NCBI GenBank assembly: GCA_015494035.1
Contig: WGBZ01000131.1
Location: 1 to 7,231, forward strand
From: Lysobacterales bacterium
Lineage (GTDB): Bacteria > Pseudomonadota > Gammaproteobacteria > Xanthomonadales > Marinicellaceae
Direction of reading: 5' to 3'
Length of the DNA stretch: 7,231 bases
The translations under genes and the position numbers were made by a program. The notes under the pieces were generated by a model, which saw only the letters and a program-made list of their open reading frames with translations, made no database searches and had not been told where the DNA came from. Below are positions 1-7,231 of the stretch, in pieces; the first letter of the stretch is position 1, and each line of letters starts with the position of its first letter.

Positions 1-11
1 GGGTTCTTTTT
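1..11 (+). terminator. possible right arm and T-tract of a terminator cut by the window edge
   Basis: The window opens with GGGTTC followed by five T in a row. This is the shape of the descending arm and U-tract of an intrinsic terminator for a gene arriving from the left on the plus strand. Read on the minus strand it is an A-tract followed by GAACCC, so the full structure could be bidirectional and also serve the leftward kinase operon. The matching left arm would lie outside the window, so this is only a guess from half a structure. Confidence 0.2.
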
Positions 12-17
12 GCCTCA

Positions 18-44
18 GGAAGCGCTGATTGAATCAGCGCTTCC
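18..44 (-). terminator. perfect 13-bp inverted repeat after the kinase gene (terminator-like hairpin)
   Basis: GGAAGCGCTGATT at 18-30 is the exact reverse complement of AATCAGCGCTTCC at 32-44, with one central base. It begins one base beyond the stop codon of the kinase gene, at the end of the leftward gat operon, so it would form a strong hairpin at the 3' end of that mRNA. No U-tract follows in the transcribed direction; the next bases read TGAGGCAAAAAG. It may therefore be a 3'-end stabiliser, a U-less terminator, or a copy of a dispersed palindromic repeat. Half of it matches the right end of the element between mreB and mreC. The inverted repeat is certain; the terminator role is inferred. 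Confidence 0.5.
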
Positions 45-45
45 C

Positions 46-996
46 TCAAAAATCGTAACCCAATTCCTGTTTGAAGCGGTCTTTGAATTCAGCCAGGGTG
101 AATTCATGGTTCTGGGTGCCCGGCGAAGCAATCTTGAGGCTGCCCATGAGGGATGCAATGCGGCCGGTGGTCTGCATGTCCAGGCCATTCATGAGCCCAA
201 ACAGCATGCCAGCCCGATAGGCATCGCCACAACCGGTGGGGTCAGCAATGCATTCGGCTTCCACCACCGGAATGTGGTAACTGGTGCCTTCGGTAAAAAT
301 TTCCGAACCTTTGGAGCCACGTGTCACAAAAAAGGCATCCAGGTGATCCGCAATTTCACGGGCGTCCCAGCCGGTGCGTTCGCACACCAGTTCGTATTCG
401 TAGTCGTTGACTGCCATCCAGGTTGCCTGCTCGATAAAGCGTTTGAGATCATCGCCATCAAACAGCGGCATGGCCTGACCGGGGTCAAAAATAAACGGAA
501 TACCGCACTCGACAAATTCAGTGGCGTGCTGAATCATGCCCTCGCGGCCATCCGGGCCAACAATGCCGATGGAGATATCGGGCACCTGGGAGACGTGGTT
601 TTCGTGGCTGTGGTTCATGGCGCCGGGGTGAAAGGCGGTAATCTGGTTATTGTCCATGTCCGTGGTGATAAAAGCCTGGGCGGTGAATTCCTGCTTGTGC
701 TGCCGGACAGCGTGCAGGGGAATGCCAAGGCGTTCGAAACGCTCCCGATAAGGCTGGAAATCCTTGCCCACCACGCCCATGGGCACCGGATTGCCGCCCA
801 GCAATTTCAGGTTGTAGGCGATGTTACCCGCCACGCCACCGAACTCACGGCGCATGTCCGGCACCAGAAAGGCAATGTTCAGCTTGTGGATCTGCTCGGC
901 CAGAATGTGGTTCTTGAAGTAGTCATTGAAGACCATGATGGTGTCATAAGCCAGTGAGCCACAAATGAGCGCATTGGGTTTGGCGGTAGAGGTCAT
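46..996 (-). CDS. PfkB-family kinase, adenosine kinase-like
   Basis: This 316-residue protein is a complete ribokinase/PfkB-superfamily kinase, which phosphorylates the hydroxymethyl group of a sugar or nucleoside using ATP. Visible motifs are the substrate-side glycine motif FGGVAGN (52-58), FHPGAM (122-127), the NxxE metal-site motif NDYE (197-200), the VTRGSKGS strand-turn (224-231) and the C-terminal signature DPTGCGDA (252-259), which supplies the anion hole and the catalytic base Asp258. The FGGVAGN, FHPGAM and DPTG.GDA set and the spacing resemble actinobacterial adenosine kinase (AdoK) more than fructokinase or ribokinase, so adenosine is a plausible substrate, but residues alone do not prove it. 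The start at 996 is supported by AAAGGA five bases upstream. It lies 13 bp after gatB and is the last gene of that operon. PfkB kinase fold is near certain; substrate is inferred. Confidence 0.93.
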   Translation of the reverse strand: MTSTAKPNALICGSLAYDTIMVFNDYFKNHILAEQIHKLNIAFLVPDMRREFGGVAGNIAYNLKLLGGNPVPMGVVGKDFQPYRERFERLGIPLHAVRQHKQEFTAQAFITTDMDNNQITAFHPGAMNHSHENHVSQVPDISIGIVGPDGREGMIQHATEFVECGIPFIFDPGQAMPLFDGDDLKRFIEQATWMAVNDYEYELVCERTGWDAREIADHLDAFFVTRGSKGSEIFTEGTSYHIPVVEAECIADPTGCGDAYRAGMLFGLMNGLDMQTTGRIASLMGSLKIASPGTQNHEFTLAEFKDRFKQELGYDF

Positions 997-1009
997 TGGA
1001 GTCCTTTGG

Positions 1010-2506
1010 TTAGCTTGAGGAATTGAGTTTGTTTTGCAGTAGCGTTTTCAGCTGCACCGGATTGGCCGTGCCACGCGTGGCCTTCATTACCTGGCCAACG
1101 AAGAAGTTGAACAGTTTGTCATTACCGTTTCTGAAATCCGCCACTTGTTGCTCATTGGCCTTCAGCACCTCATCCACCAGCGCTTCCAGCGCGGCGCTGT
1201 CGGACATTTGCCCCAGGCCTTCGCGGTCGATGATGTCTGCGGCCGTGTCCTGCGGTGATTGCCAGAGTTTTACCAGCACGTCCTTGCCGATTTTGTGGGA
1301 GATGGTATCACCGGCCAGCGCGTCCAGCAATCCAGCCAGCCGTTGCGGGCTGACTGGCAGGGCGGCCCAGTCCAGCGCATCGCGATTTAGCAAGGCGCTG
1401 ACTTCGCCCAGCAGCCACTTGCCTGCCAGCACCGGATCGGGCTTTTGCATGGCCGAAACACAGGCCTCAAACACGCCACTACAGGCCTTGTCCCCGGCTA
1501 TCAAACGCGCATCGGCAGGCTTTAGTTGCCAGTCGTGAATGTACCGATTAACCTTGGCCTGGGGCAGCTCGGGCAGCTGTTGGCGTTCCTTGTCAATCAA
1601 GGCGTCATTGATACGCACCGGCAACAAATCCGGGTCGGGAAAATAACGGTAGTCGTTGGCTTCCTCCTTGGAGCGCATGGGCCGGGTTTCGTCCTTTTCG
1701 GCATCGTACAAACGGGTTTCCTGGGTGACCTGACCGCCGCTTTCCAACAGGCGGATCTGGCGCCGGATCTCGTGCCTGATGGCGCGTTCCACAAAGCGGA
1801 AAGAATTGATATTTTTCAGTTCGGTGCGGGTGCCCAAAGTCTGGCTGCCGGCCGGACGCACGGACACATTGGCGTCGCAGCGAAAGGAGCCTTCCTGCAA
1901 GTTGCCGTCGCAAATGCCCAGGTGTGTGACCAGCGTGTACACCTGACGCATATAGGCCACGGCTTCGGCCGCGCTGCGCATGTCCGGCTCACTCACTACT
2001 TCAATTAGTGGCGTGCCGGCGCGATTCAGGTCAATGGTGCTGTGCCGTGGGTACAGGTCGTGAATGGATTTGCCGGCGTCTTCTTCCAGGTGTGCGCGGG
2101 TCAACCGAATGACTTTCTCACCGGATTCACCGGGAAAAATGGTGATCGCTCCACCGACCACAATGGGGTGATCCAGCTGGGAAATCTGGTAGCCTTTGGG
2201 CAGATCAGGGTAAAAATAATTCTTGCGCGCAAACACGGTTTCGCGGCTGATCTCGGCCCCCACGGCCAGCCCAAAACGCACCGCGTAACGGATGGCTTTT
2301 TCGTTTACCACCGGCAAAGTGCCAGGCAAGGCCGCGTCCAGCCAGCTGACCTGACTGTTGGGTTCGGCGCCATAGGCCGTGGCGCTACCTGAAAACAGCT
2401 TGCTGTCGGTGTTCAGCTGCACGTGAATTTCCAGGCCAATCACGGCTTCCCACGGACTGGCAGAAGGCTCCCTGCCCTGACTATCCTGAAGCGATACTGA
2501 ACTCAT
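1010..2506 (-). CDS. gatB: Asp-tRNA(Asn)/Glu-tRNA(Gln) amidotransferase subunit B
   Basis: GatB (498 residues) binds the misacylated tRNA, phosphorylates the aspartyl or glutamyl side chain with ATP, and then amidates it with ammonia channelled from GatA. Family landmarks run in order: [10 protein letters not shown] (22-31), [13 protein letters not shown] (95-107), EEDAGKS (141-147), [17 protein letters not shown] (159-175), [11 protein letters not shown] (205-215), and the [20 protein letters not shown] block (271-290). The C-terminal third is the helical YqeY-like tRNA-binding tail, ending with a [13 protein letters not shown] motif (471-483). It is slightly longer than the Pseudomonas protein (about 480) because of a 15-20 residue N-terminal leader before the first conserved block. 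The chosen start overlaps the gatA stop as ATGA and has GGAGG seven bases upstream, which supports the leader being real and suggests translational coupling. Confidence 0.98.
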   Translation of the reverse strand: MSSVSLQDSQGREPSASPWEAVIGLEIHVQLNTDSKLFSGSATAYGAEPNSQVSWLDAALPGTLPVVNEKAIRYAVRFGLAVGAEISRETVFARKNYFYPDLPKGYQISQLDHPIVVGGAITIFPGESGEKVIRLTRAHLEEDAGKSIHDLYPRHSTIDLNRAGTPLIEVVSEPDMRSAAEAVAYMRQVYTLVTHLGICDGNLQEGSFRCDANVSVRPAGSQTLGTRTELKNINSFRFVERAIRHEIRRQIRLLESGGQVTQETRLYDAEKDETRPMRSKEEANDYRYFPDPDLLPVRINDALIDKERQQLPELPQAKVNRYIHDWQLKPADARLIAGDKACSGVFEACVSAMQKPDPVLAGKWLLGEVSALLNRDALDWAALPVSPQRLAGLLDALAGDTISHKIGKDVLVKLWQSPQDTAADIIDREGLGQMSDSAALEALVDEVLKANEQQVADFRNGNDKLFNFFVGQVMKATRGTANPVQLKTLLQNKLNSSS

Positions 2507-3960
2507 GTGAAGGCCTCCGGCGTGCGCAGGTGAAAATCGCTGTGTTGTTGAAACTGGTGCGCCACATTGAGCAAGCGCGCTTCACTGAAATGCGGCCCGA
2601 TCAGTTGCGCGCCCACAGGCAAACCCTGGCTGAACCCCGCCGGCATGGACAAGCCCGGCAGCCCGGCCAGGGATGCGGGAATGGTGAACACATCGGACTG
2701 ATACAAGCTGACCGGGTCGGCCTTTTCGCCCAGTTTGAAGGCCACTTCCGGCGTGACCGGGGCCAGCAGCACATCCACTTGGCCGAATACACGGTCAAAA
2801 TCCCCGGCGATCAGGCGTCGAACTTTTTGTGCACGGCGATAGTAGGCATCGTAATACCCCGATGACAAGGCCCAGGTGCCCACCAGAATCCGACGTTTGA
2901 CCTCCTCGCCAAAGCCTTCGGAACGGCTACGCCGGTACAGGTCATCCAGGTCCGCAGGCGCTGCGCAGCGATGGCCGTATCGCACGCCGTCAAAACGTGC
3001 CAGGTTAGACGAGGCCTCGGCCGGCGCCAGCACGTAATAGGCAGCCACTGCCAGGTCGGCATTGGGCAAATCCACCGGCAGCGACTGCGCGCCCAGCGCT
3101 TCCAGTGCTTCGCGGGTGGCTTCCACGGCGGTGGCGATGCCGGTTTCGGTGTTTTCCAGCCAATGGGGAATGATACCAACCCGCAGGCCGGTCAGTGGTT
3201 TTTCCAGCTCCGCTGTGTAGTCCACCGGCCCGCTGGCATCGGAGGTGGAATCCAGCGGATCGTGACCGCACATGGCAGACAGCACCAGTGCGCAATCGGC
3301 GGCGTAACGGCCAAACACGCCGGCCTGGTCGAGACTGGAAGCAAAGGCGATCATGCCGTGGCGCGAGGCGCGACCGTAAGTGGGCTTGATGCCGGTGACG
3401 CCACAGAGAGCAGCCGGCTGACGAATGGAGCCTCCGGTGTCCGAGCCGGTGGCCACCGGCACCGCCCCGAAGGCCACCAGCGCCGCCGAACCGCCGGAGG
3501 AACCACCGGGCACGCGTTGCTGATCCCACGGGTTTCTGACCGGGCCAAAAAAGGAGTTCTCGTTGGAAGAACCCATGGCGAATTCGTCCATATTGGCCTT
3601 ACCGAGGGTCACCATGCCGGCCTGAGCCAGCCGCGACACCACGGTGGCATCAAACGGCGGCACATAATCGGCCAGCATGCGCGAAGCGCAGGTGGTGCGT
3701 AGCCCGCGGGTGGAGAAAATATCCTTGTGAATCAACGGCAGGCCCGTCAATGGCCCGCCCCGGCCCTCGGTAATGGCCTGTTGGGCAATGTGCGCCTGGG
3801 CGTCGATGGCGGTCTCGTCGGCTTCGGTGATAACCGCATTCAACGGCTGGGCCTTGTGCAAGGCGCGGCGGCTATCGGCAACCACGTCGGCCACGGACAG
3901 TTCACCGGCACGCAAACGGCTGCCAATGGCGTGCAGGCCACAACGCATCAGTTCGCTCAT
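2503..3960 (-). CDS. gatA: Asp-tRNA(Asn)/Glu-tRNA(Gln) amidotransferase subunit A
   Basis: GatA (485 residues) is the amidase-signature glutaminase of GatCAB: it hydrolyses glutamine and passes ammonia to GatB. The Ser-cisSer-Lys triad is intact: Lys79 in GLPLIHKD, cis-Ser154 in [10 protein letters not shown] (151-160), and nucleophile Ser178 in [11 protein letters not shown] (171-181). These are the same residue numbers I know for Staphylococcus aureus GatA. Other family blocks are ATVVSRL (105-111), [17 protein letters not shown] (120-136), IKPTYGR (191-197), [18 protein letters not shown] (312-329) and the C-terminal [12 protein letters not shown] (431-442). Length is normal. The start overlaps the gatC stop as ATGA, with GGAG five bases upstream. 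It sits between gatC and gatB in the usual C-A-B order, consistent with balanced assembly of the complex. Confidence 0.99.
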   Translation of the reverse strand: MSELMRCGLHAIGSRLRAGELSVADVVADSRRALHKAQPLNAVITEADETAIDAQAHIAQQAITEGRGGPLTGLPLIHKDIFSTRGLRTTCASRMLADYVPPFDATVVSRLAQAGMVTLGKANMDEFAMGSSNENSFFGPVRNPWDQQRVPGGSSGGSAALVAFGAVPVATGSDTGGSIRQPAALCGVTGIKPTYGRASRHGMIAFASSLDQAGVFGRYAADCALVLSAMCGHDPLDSTSDASGPVDYTAELEKPLTGLRVGIIPHWLENTETGIATAVEATREALEALGAQSLPVDLPNADLAVAAYYVLAPAEASSNLARFDGVRYGHRCAAPADLDDLYRRSRSEGFGEEVKRRILVGTWALSSGYYDAYYRRAQKVRRLIAGDFDRVFGQVDVLLAPVTPEVAFKLGEKADPVSLYQSDVFTIPASLAGLPGLSMPAGFSQGLPVGAQLIGPHFSEARLLNVAHQFQQHSDFHLRTPEAFT

Positions 3961-4250
3961 GGGTGCTCCACCACTTTGGGCACCAGGTAATAATCGCCAT
4001 CGGTTTCCGGTGCCAGCTGCATCAGTTCGGCTTTGCGGGAACTTTCCGTCACGCCATCGGCTCGAAGCGCCTGACAGGCATCGCGCGGGTGGCGCATGGG
4101 CCTCACCGCGTCCACATCGGCAGCCTGAATGCGATCCACCAGTGCCAGCACCTGATTCAGTGAAACGGAGACCTGCTCAGTCTCTGAAGGGCTCAGATGC
4201 AGTTTGGCCAGGGTGGCAATTTGTTCAACATCTTGACGGGTAATTGTCAT
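3957..4250 (-). CDS. gatC: Asp-tRNA(Asn)/Glu-tRNA(Gln) amidotransferase subunit C
   Basis: GatC (97 residues) is the small subunit that wraps around GatA and GatB and stabilises their interface. The start is assigned at 4250, where the protein begins [17 protein letters not shown], the standard N-terminal helix of the family. The reading frame stays open to an ATG at 4475, but that extension would lie antisense inside mreB and has no family similarity, so it is rejected. Further landmarks are the DAVRPMRHP linker (about 50-58), the LRADGV segment, and the conserved C-terminal tail [12 protein letters not shown]. The ribosome site is weak (only GGTG about eight bases before the start), unlike the clear sites of gatA and gatB, which are also coupled by ATGA overlaps. 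It is the first gene of the leftward operon. Confidence 0.96.
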   Translation of the reverse strand: MTITRQDVEQIATLAKLHLSPSETEQVSVSLNQVLALVDRIQAADVDAVRPMRHPRDACQALRADGVTESSRKAELMQLAPETDGDYYLVPKVVEHP

Positions 4251-5460
<1,210 letters not shown>

Positions 5461-5600
5461 GATTGAATCTGGACGAAGCAGGTTATGCCTGAATTGATCG
5501 AGAACAAGGCGAAGTTCGCAGCCAATAGCAGGCTATTGGCCAGGACTTCAACACAGTTATCGGGCATTTCAGGTGTGAGAAGCGAGTTCATGATTCGATC
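5461..5600. repeat. 140-bp imperfect palindromic element between mreB and mreC
   Basis: The whole segment is symmetrical around 5530.5. At the core GCCAATAGC (5521-5529) and GCTATTGGC (5532-5540) form a perfect 9-bp inverted repeat. Moving outward, GAAGT (5511-5515) pairs with ACTTC (5545-5549) after a one-base offset, CGAGAAC (5499-5505) pairs with GTTATCG (5556-5562) except for one position, and CCTGAA (5488-5493) pairs exactly with TTCAGG (5568-5573). The ends, GATTGAATC (5461-5469) and GATTCGATC (5592-5600), are inverted repeats at eight of nine positions and sit at mirror-image coordinates. In RNA it could fold into one long interrupted hairpin. There is no T-tract after it, no open reading frame, and no obvious target duplication. 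It begins on the base after the mreB stop codon. I read it as a small non-autonomous palindromic repeat (REP/MITE-like). The remaining 54 bp before mreC show nothing clear. Confidence 0.75.
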
Positions 5601-5654
5601 AGAGCTTCCCTAACACCGCATCAGTCGACACCAGCCCGAGAACCCGCCACCCAC

Positions 5655-6593
5655 ATGCCAGCCAGTCGCGAAACCCAACTCACCGAGCTGCCGCTGTTTC
5701 GCTTTCTGGTTCTGGAGCTGGTGTGCGTGCTGTTAATGGTGCTGGACTATCACACCCACATTGGCCGGCCAATTCGCCAGGCGTTGTCTGCCCTGACCTA
5801 CCCGTTGGTGCAAGCCGTGCGATTACCACAGCAGCTTTGGGACACCGCTGAACTGGCCCTGTCCCGCCAGGCCCGACTGCTCAAGGACAACACCGAACTC
5901 AAGCGGCAATTGTCCAATGCGCGCATGAACCTGCTGCAACTGGATGTGTTACAGCAGGAGAACCGGCGCCTGAGGCAACTGATGCGCATGCGTGAACAAC
6001 TGCCCCTGCACACCACCGCGGCTTTTGTGATCAACATCAACAACGGCAGTCAGCGCCACCGCGCGGTGATTGATCGTGGCCAAAACGACGGCCTGTACGT
6101 AGGCCAGACGGTACTGGACCTGCATGGGCTGGCCGGCCAGGTGGAAACCCTCGAACTGGCCAGCGCACACGTGATCCTGATCACCGACCCGCAGCACGCG
6201 CTGCCGGTGGAAGTGCTGCGCACCGGTCTGCGCGGCATTGCCTATGGCCAGGGCAAGGGGCAACTGCTTCTGCCGGAAATTGCCAAGAGTGCCGATGTGC
6301 AGCCCGGCGATGTTCTCATCACTTCCGGCTTTGGTGGCGTGTTCCCACGCGGCCTGAAAGTGGCGCAGATCACAGCCATCAACCCGTCTCAAAACAGCGC
6401 TTTTCAACAGGCCATCGCACAGCCGTATGCCAATCTTGACCAGCTCAAAGAAGTGTTGCTGGTATGGCCCAAGGTGACTGGCGAAACAACGAAAAATCCG
6501 CAAGACTTGCAAGACCCGTCAGAAACCGGTGGCGAATCGCCACCGTCCAGCACCACCACCGCCCAGAATCCGGCGGCGGGAGACACGCCATGA
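5655..6593 (+). CDS. mreC: rod shape-determining protein MreC
   Basis: MreC (312 residues) is a bitopic periplasmic scaffold that dimerises, binds PBP2 and switches the elongasome on. There is a short cytoplasmic N-terminus, one transmembrane helix at about 14-30 (LFRFLVLELVCVLLMVL), a coiled coil at about 66-112 rich in Leu, Glu, Gln and Arg, and then the paired beta-barrel domain to about 275. The family blocks AVIDRGQNDGLYVGQTV (137-153), GLAGQVE (158-164), ITDPQHALPVEVLR (176-189) and GDVLITSGFGGVFPRGL (218-234) are all present. The last 37 residues are Pro/Ser/Thr/Gly rich and probably disordered. The start at 5655 is the first possible one in frame after a stop at 5526, yet it lacks a clear ribosome site (only GAGAA, 12 bases away). 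mreD follows with an ATGA overlap. Confidence 0.97.
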   Translation: MPASRETQLTELPLFRFLVLELVCVLLMVLDYHTHIGRPIRQALSALTYPLVQAVRLPQQLWDTAELALSRQARLLKDNTELKRQLSNARMNLLQLDVLQQENRRLRQLMRMREQLPLHTTAAFVININNGSQRHRAVIDRGQNDGLYVGQTVLDLHGLAGQVETLELASAHVILITDPQHALPVEVLRTGLRGIAYGQGKGQLLLPEIAKSADVQPGDVLITSGFGGVFPRGLKVAQITAINPSQNSAFQQAIAQPYANLDQLKEVLLVWPKVTGETTKNPQDLQDPSETGGESPPSSTTTAQNPAAGDTP

Positions 6594-7093
6594 GTCACCT
6601 GAACCCCGGGCACAAATGGCGCTTGTCGGGGCGGGCGCTCAAGCACCTGACCTTGCTGGCAGCACTGGTGCTGATGCTCATCCCCGTGCACGGCTGGCTG
6701 AAACTGCTGCAACCCTACTGGCTGGCGCTGGTGCTGATTTACTGGGTGATGGAAGAACCCGAGCACAATGGCCTGTTTACGGCTTTTTTCTATGGCTTGC
6801 TGCTGGATGTGCTGTACGGCAGTCTGCTGGGCAAACACGGCCTGTCACTGTTGGTCATTGCCTACCTGGTCAGCAAATACGCACGCCAGTTCCGTATGAC
6901 CAGTTTTTGGCAACTGTCCCTGATTGTGGGTGTGCTGCTGTTGAATGACCTGTTTATTCGCGCCTTCATTGACTGGCTCACGCACGGCTCCCTGCCACGC
7001 CTGGAAGACCTGTTGCCGGTGATTTCCGGCGTGCTGGTGTGGCCGTGGCTGAAACTGCTGCTCGATCACCTGCACGCCCGCAGCCGTCGCTGA
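6590..7093 (+). CDS. mreD: rod shape-determining protein MreD
   Basis: MreD (167 residues, E. coli 162) is a small polytopic inner-membrane protein of the elongasome that works with MreC and PBP2; its biochemical role is not settled. It is mostly hydrophobic, with about five or six membrane segments, around residues 18-33, 43-54, 62-78, 84-96, 108-123 and 141-157. Family features visible are the QPYWLALVLIYW segment (41-52), the GLLLDVLYGSLLGKHGLSL block (69-87) and the late VLVWPWLKLLL segment (148-158). The start at 6590 overlaps the mreC stop as ATGA and has GGGAG seven bases upstream, so translation is probably coupled to mreC. The frame is open further upstream, but those residues are an out-of-frame reading of the mreC tail. 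Confidence 0.96.
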   Translation: MSHLNPGHKWRLSGRALKHLTLLAALVLMLIPVHGWLKLLQPYWLALVLIYWVMEEPEHNGLFTAFFYGLLLDVLYGSLLGKHGLSLLVIAYLVSKYARQFRMTSFWQLSLIVGVLLLNDLFIRAFIDWLTHGSLPRLEDLLPVISGVLVWPWLKLLLDHLHARSRR

Positions 7094-7094
7094 C

Positions 7095-7231
7095 ATGCAT
7101 CATCGCCGACTGAAAAACCCGCACAGCGAAATGGCCCTGTTTCAGGCCCGCAGCCTGGCGGCACTGGCGTTGGTGAGTCTGGCTCTGCTGGCCGTGGCTG
7201 GCCGTTTTTTCTATTTGCAGGTGGTCAAACA
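7095..7231 (+). CDS. mrdA: penicillin-binding protein 2, N-terminal fragment (cut by window end)
   Basis: Only 45 codons are present, reading from an ATG one base after the mreD stop to the window edge. The segment shows a short basic cytoplasmic stretch (HHRRLKN), then SEMALFQARSL and a single membrane anchor at about 18-37, then RFFYLQVVK. This aligns well with the start of E. coli PBP2, where ESALFVRRAL is followed by the anchor and NLYNLQIV. PBP2 is the class B transpeptidase that crosslinks new peptidoglycan in the elongasome with RodA. Its place after mreBCD strengthens the call, as many proteobacteria have mreBCD-mrdA-mrdB clusters. No catalytic motif can be checked because the rest is outside the window. 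There is no clear ribosome site, so re-initiation after mreD is likely. Confidence 0.88.
   Translation, partial: MHHRRLKNPHSEMALFQARSLAALALVSLALLAVAGRFFYLQVVK

Noticed and set aside
10..957. 315-codon open frame on the plus strand opposite the kinase gene
   Set aside because: It is the antisense of a fully conserved PfkB kinase; its translation shows no recognisable family and composition follows from the opposite strand.
2971..3702. 243-codon open frame on the plus strand opposite gatA
   Set aside because: It lies entirely over conserved gatA sequence including the triad region, and reads as Gly/His/Arg-rich low-quality protein.
5521..5540. Intrinsic terminator after mreB
   Set aside because: The hairpin is strong but is followed by CAGGACTTCAAC, with no U-tract on either strand; kept as a repeat instead.
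5461..5600. Integron attC site, because it is a palindrome of the right size
   Set aside because: The conserved GTTRRRY and RYYYAAC boundaries are not present, and there is no integrase or cassette structure nearby.
5461..5654. Small open reading frame between mreB and mreC
   Set aside because: No start codon with a ribosome site gives a credible peptide; the mreC frame has no start between its stop at 5526 and the ATG at 5655.

Overview
The window looks like a chromosomal housekeeping locus of a moderately GC-rich proteobacterium, most likely a gammaproteobacterium. Protein similarity to remembered Pseudomonas and E. coli homologues, the GatCAB-type amidotransferase, and gatCAB standing back to back with mreBCD all point there. 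Having mrdA (PBP2) directly after mreD, instead of the maf/rng genes found in E. coli and Pseudomonas, argues against those two genera. The genus cannot be resolved by reading alone.

Layout: two divergent operons leave a 160-bp intergenic region (4251-4410). Leftward (minus strand) run gatC-gatA-gatB and a PfkB-family sugar/nucleoside kinase. The gat genes are joined by 4-base ATGA overlaps and the kinase follows after 13 bp, so this is almost certainly one transcription unit. It ends in a perfect 13-bp inverted repeat just after the kinase stop codon. Rightward (plus strand) run mreB, mreC, mreD and the first 45 codons of mrdA. mreC-mreD overlap by ATGA and mreD-mrdA are 1 bp apart.

Function: GatCAB converts misacylated Glu-tRNA(Gln) and/or Asp-tRNA(Asn) to the correct amidated form. 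MreB, MreC, MreD and PBP2 are the core of the elongasome (Rod complex), which builds lateral cell-wall peptidoglycan. The kinase is close in motif layout to bacterial adenosine kinases of the PfkB superfamily; its link to tRNA amidation is unknown to me.

The one non-housekeeping feature is the 194-bp gap between mreB and mreC. It holds a 140-bp imperfect palindrome that begins on the base after the mreB stop codon. The sequence at its right end recurs, at 16 of 18 positions, in the hairpin after the kinase gene. This looks like a small dispersed palindromic repeat family. No phage, CRISPR, tRNA, rRNA or defence gene was seen, and I found no convincing undescribed system beyond this repeat.
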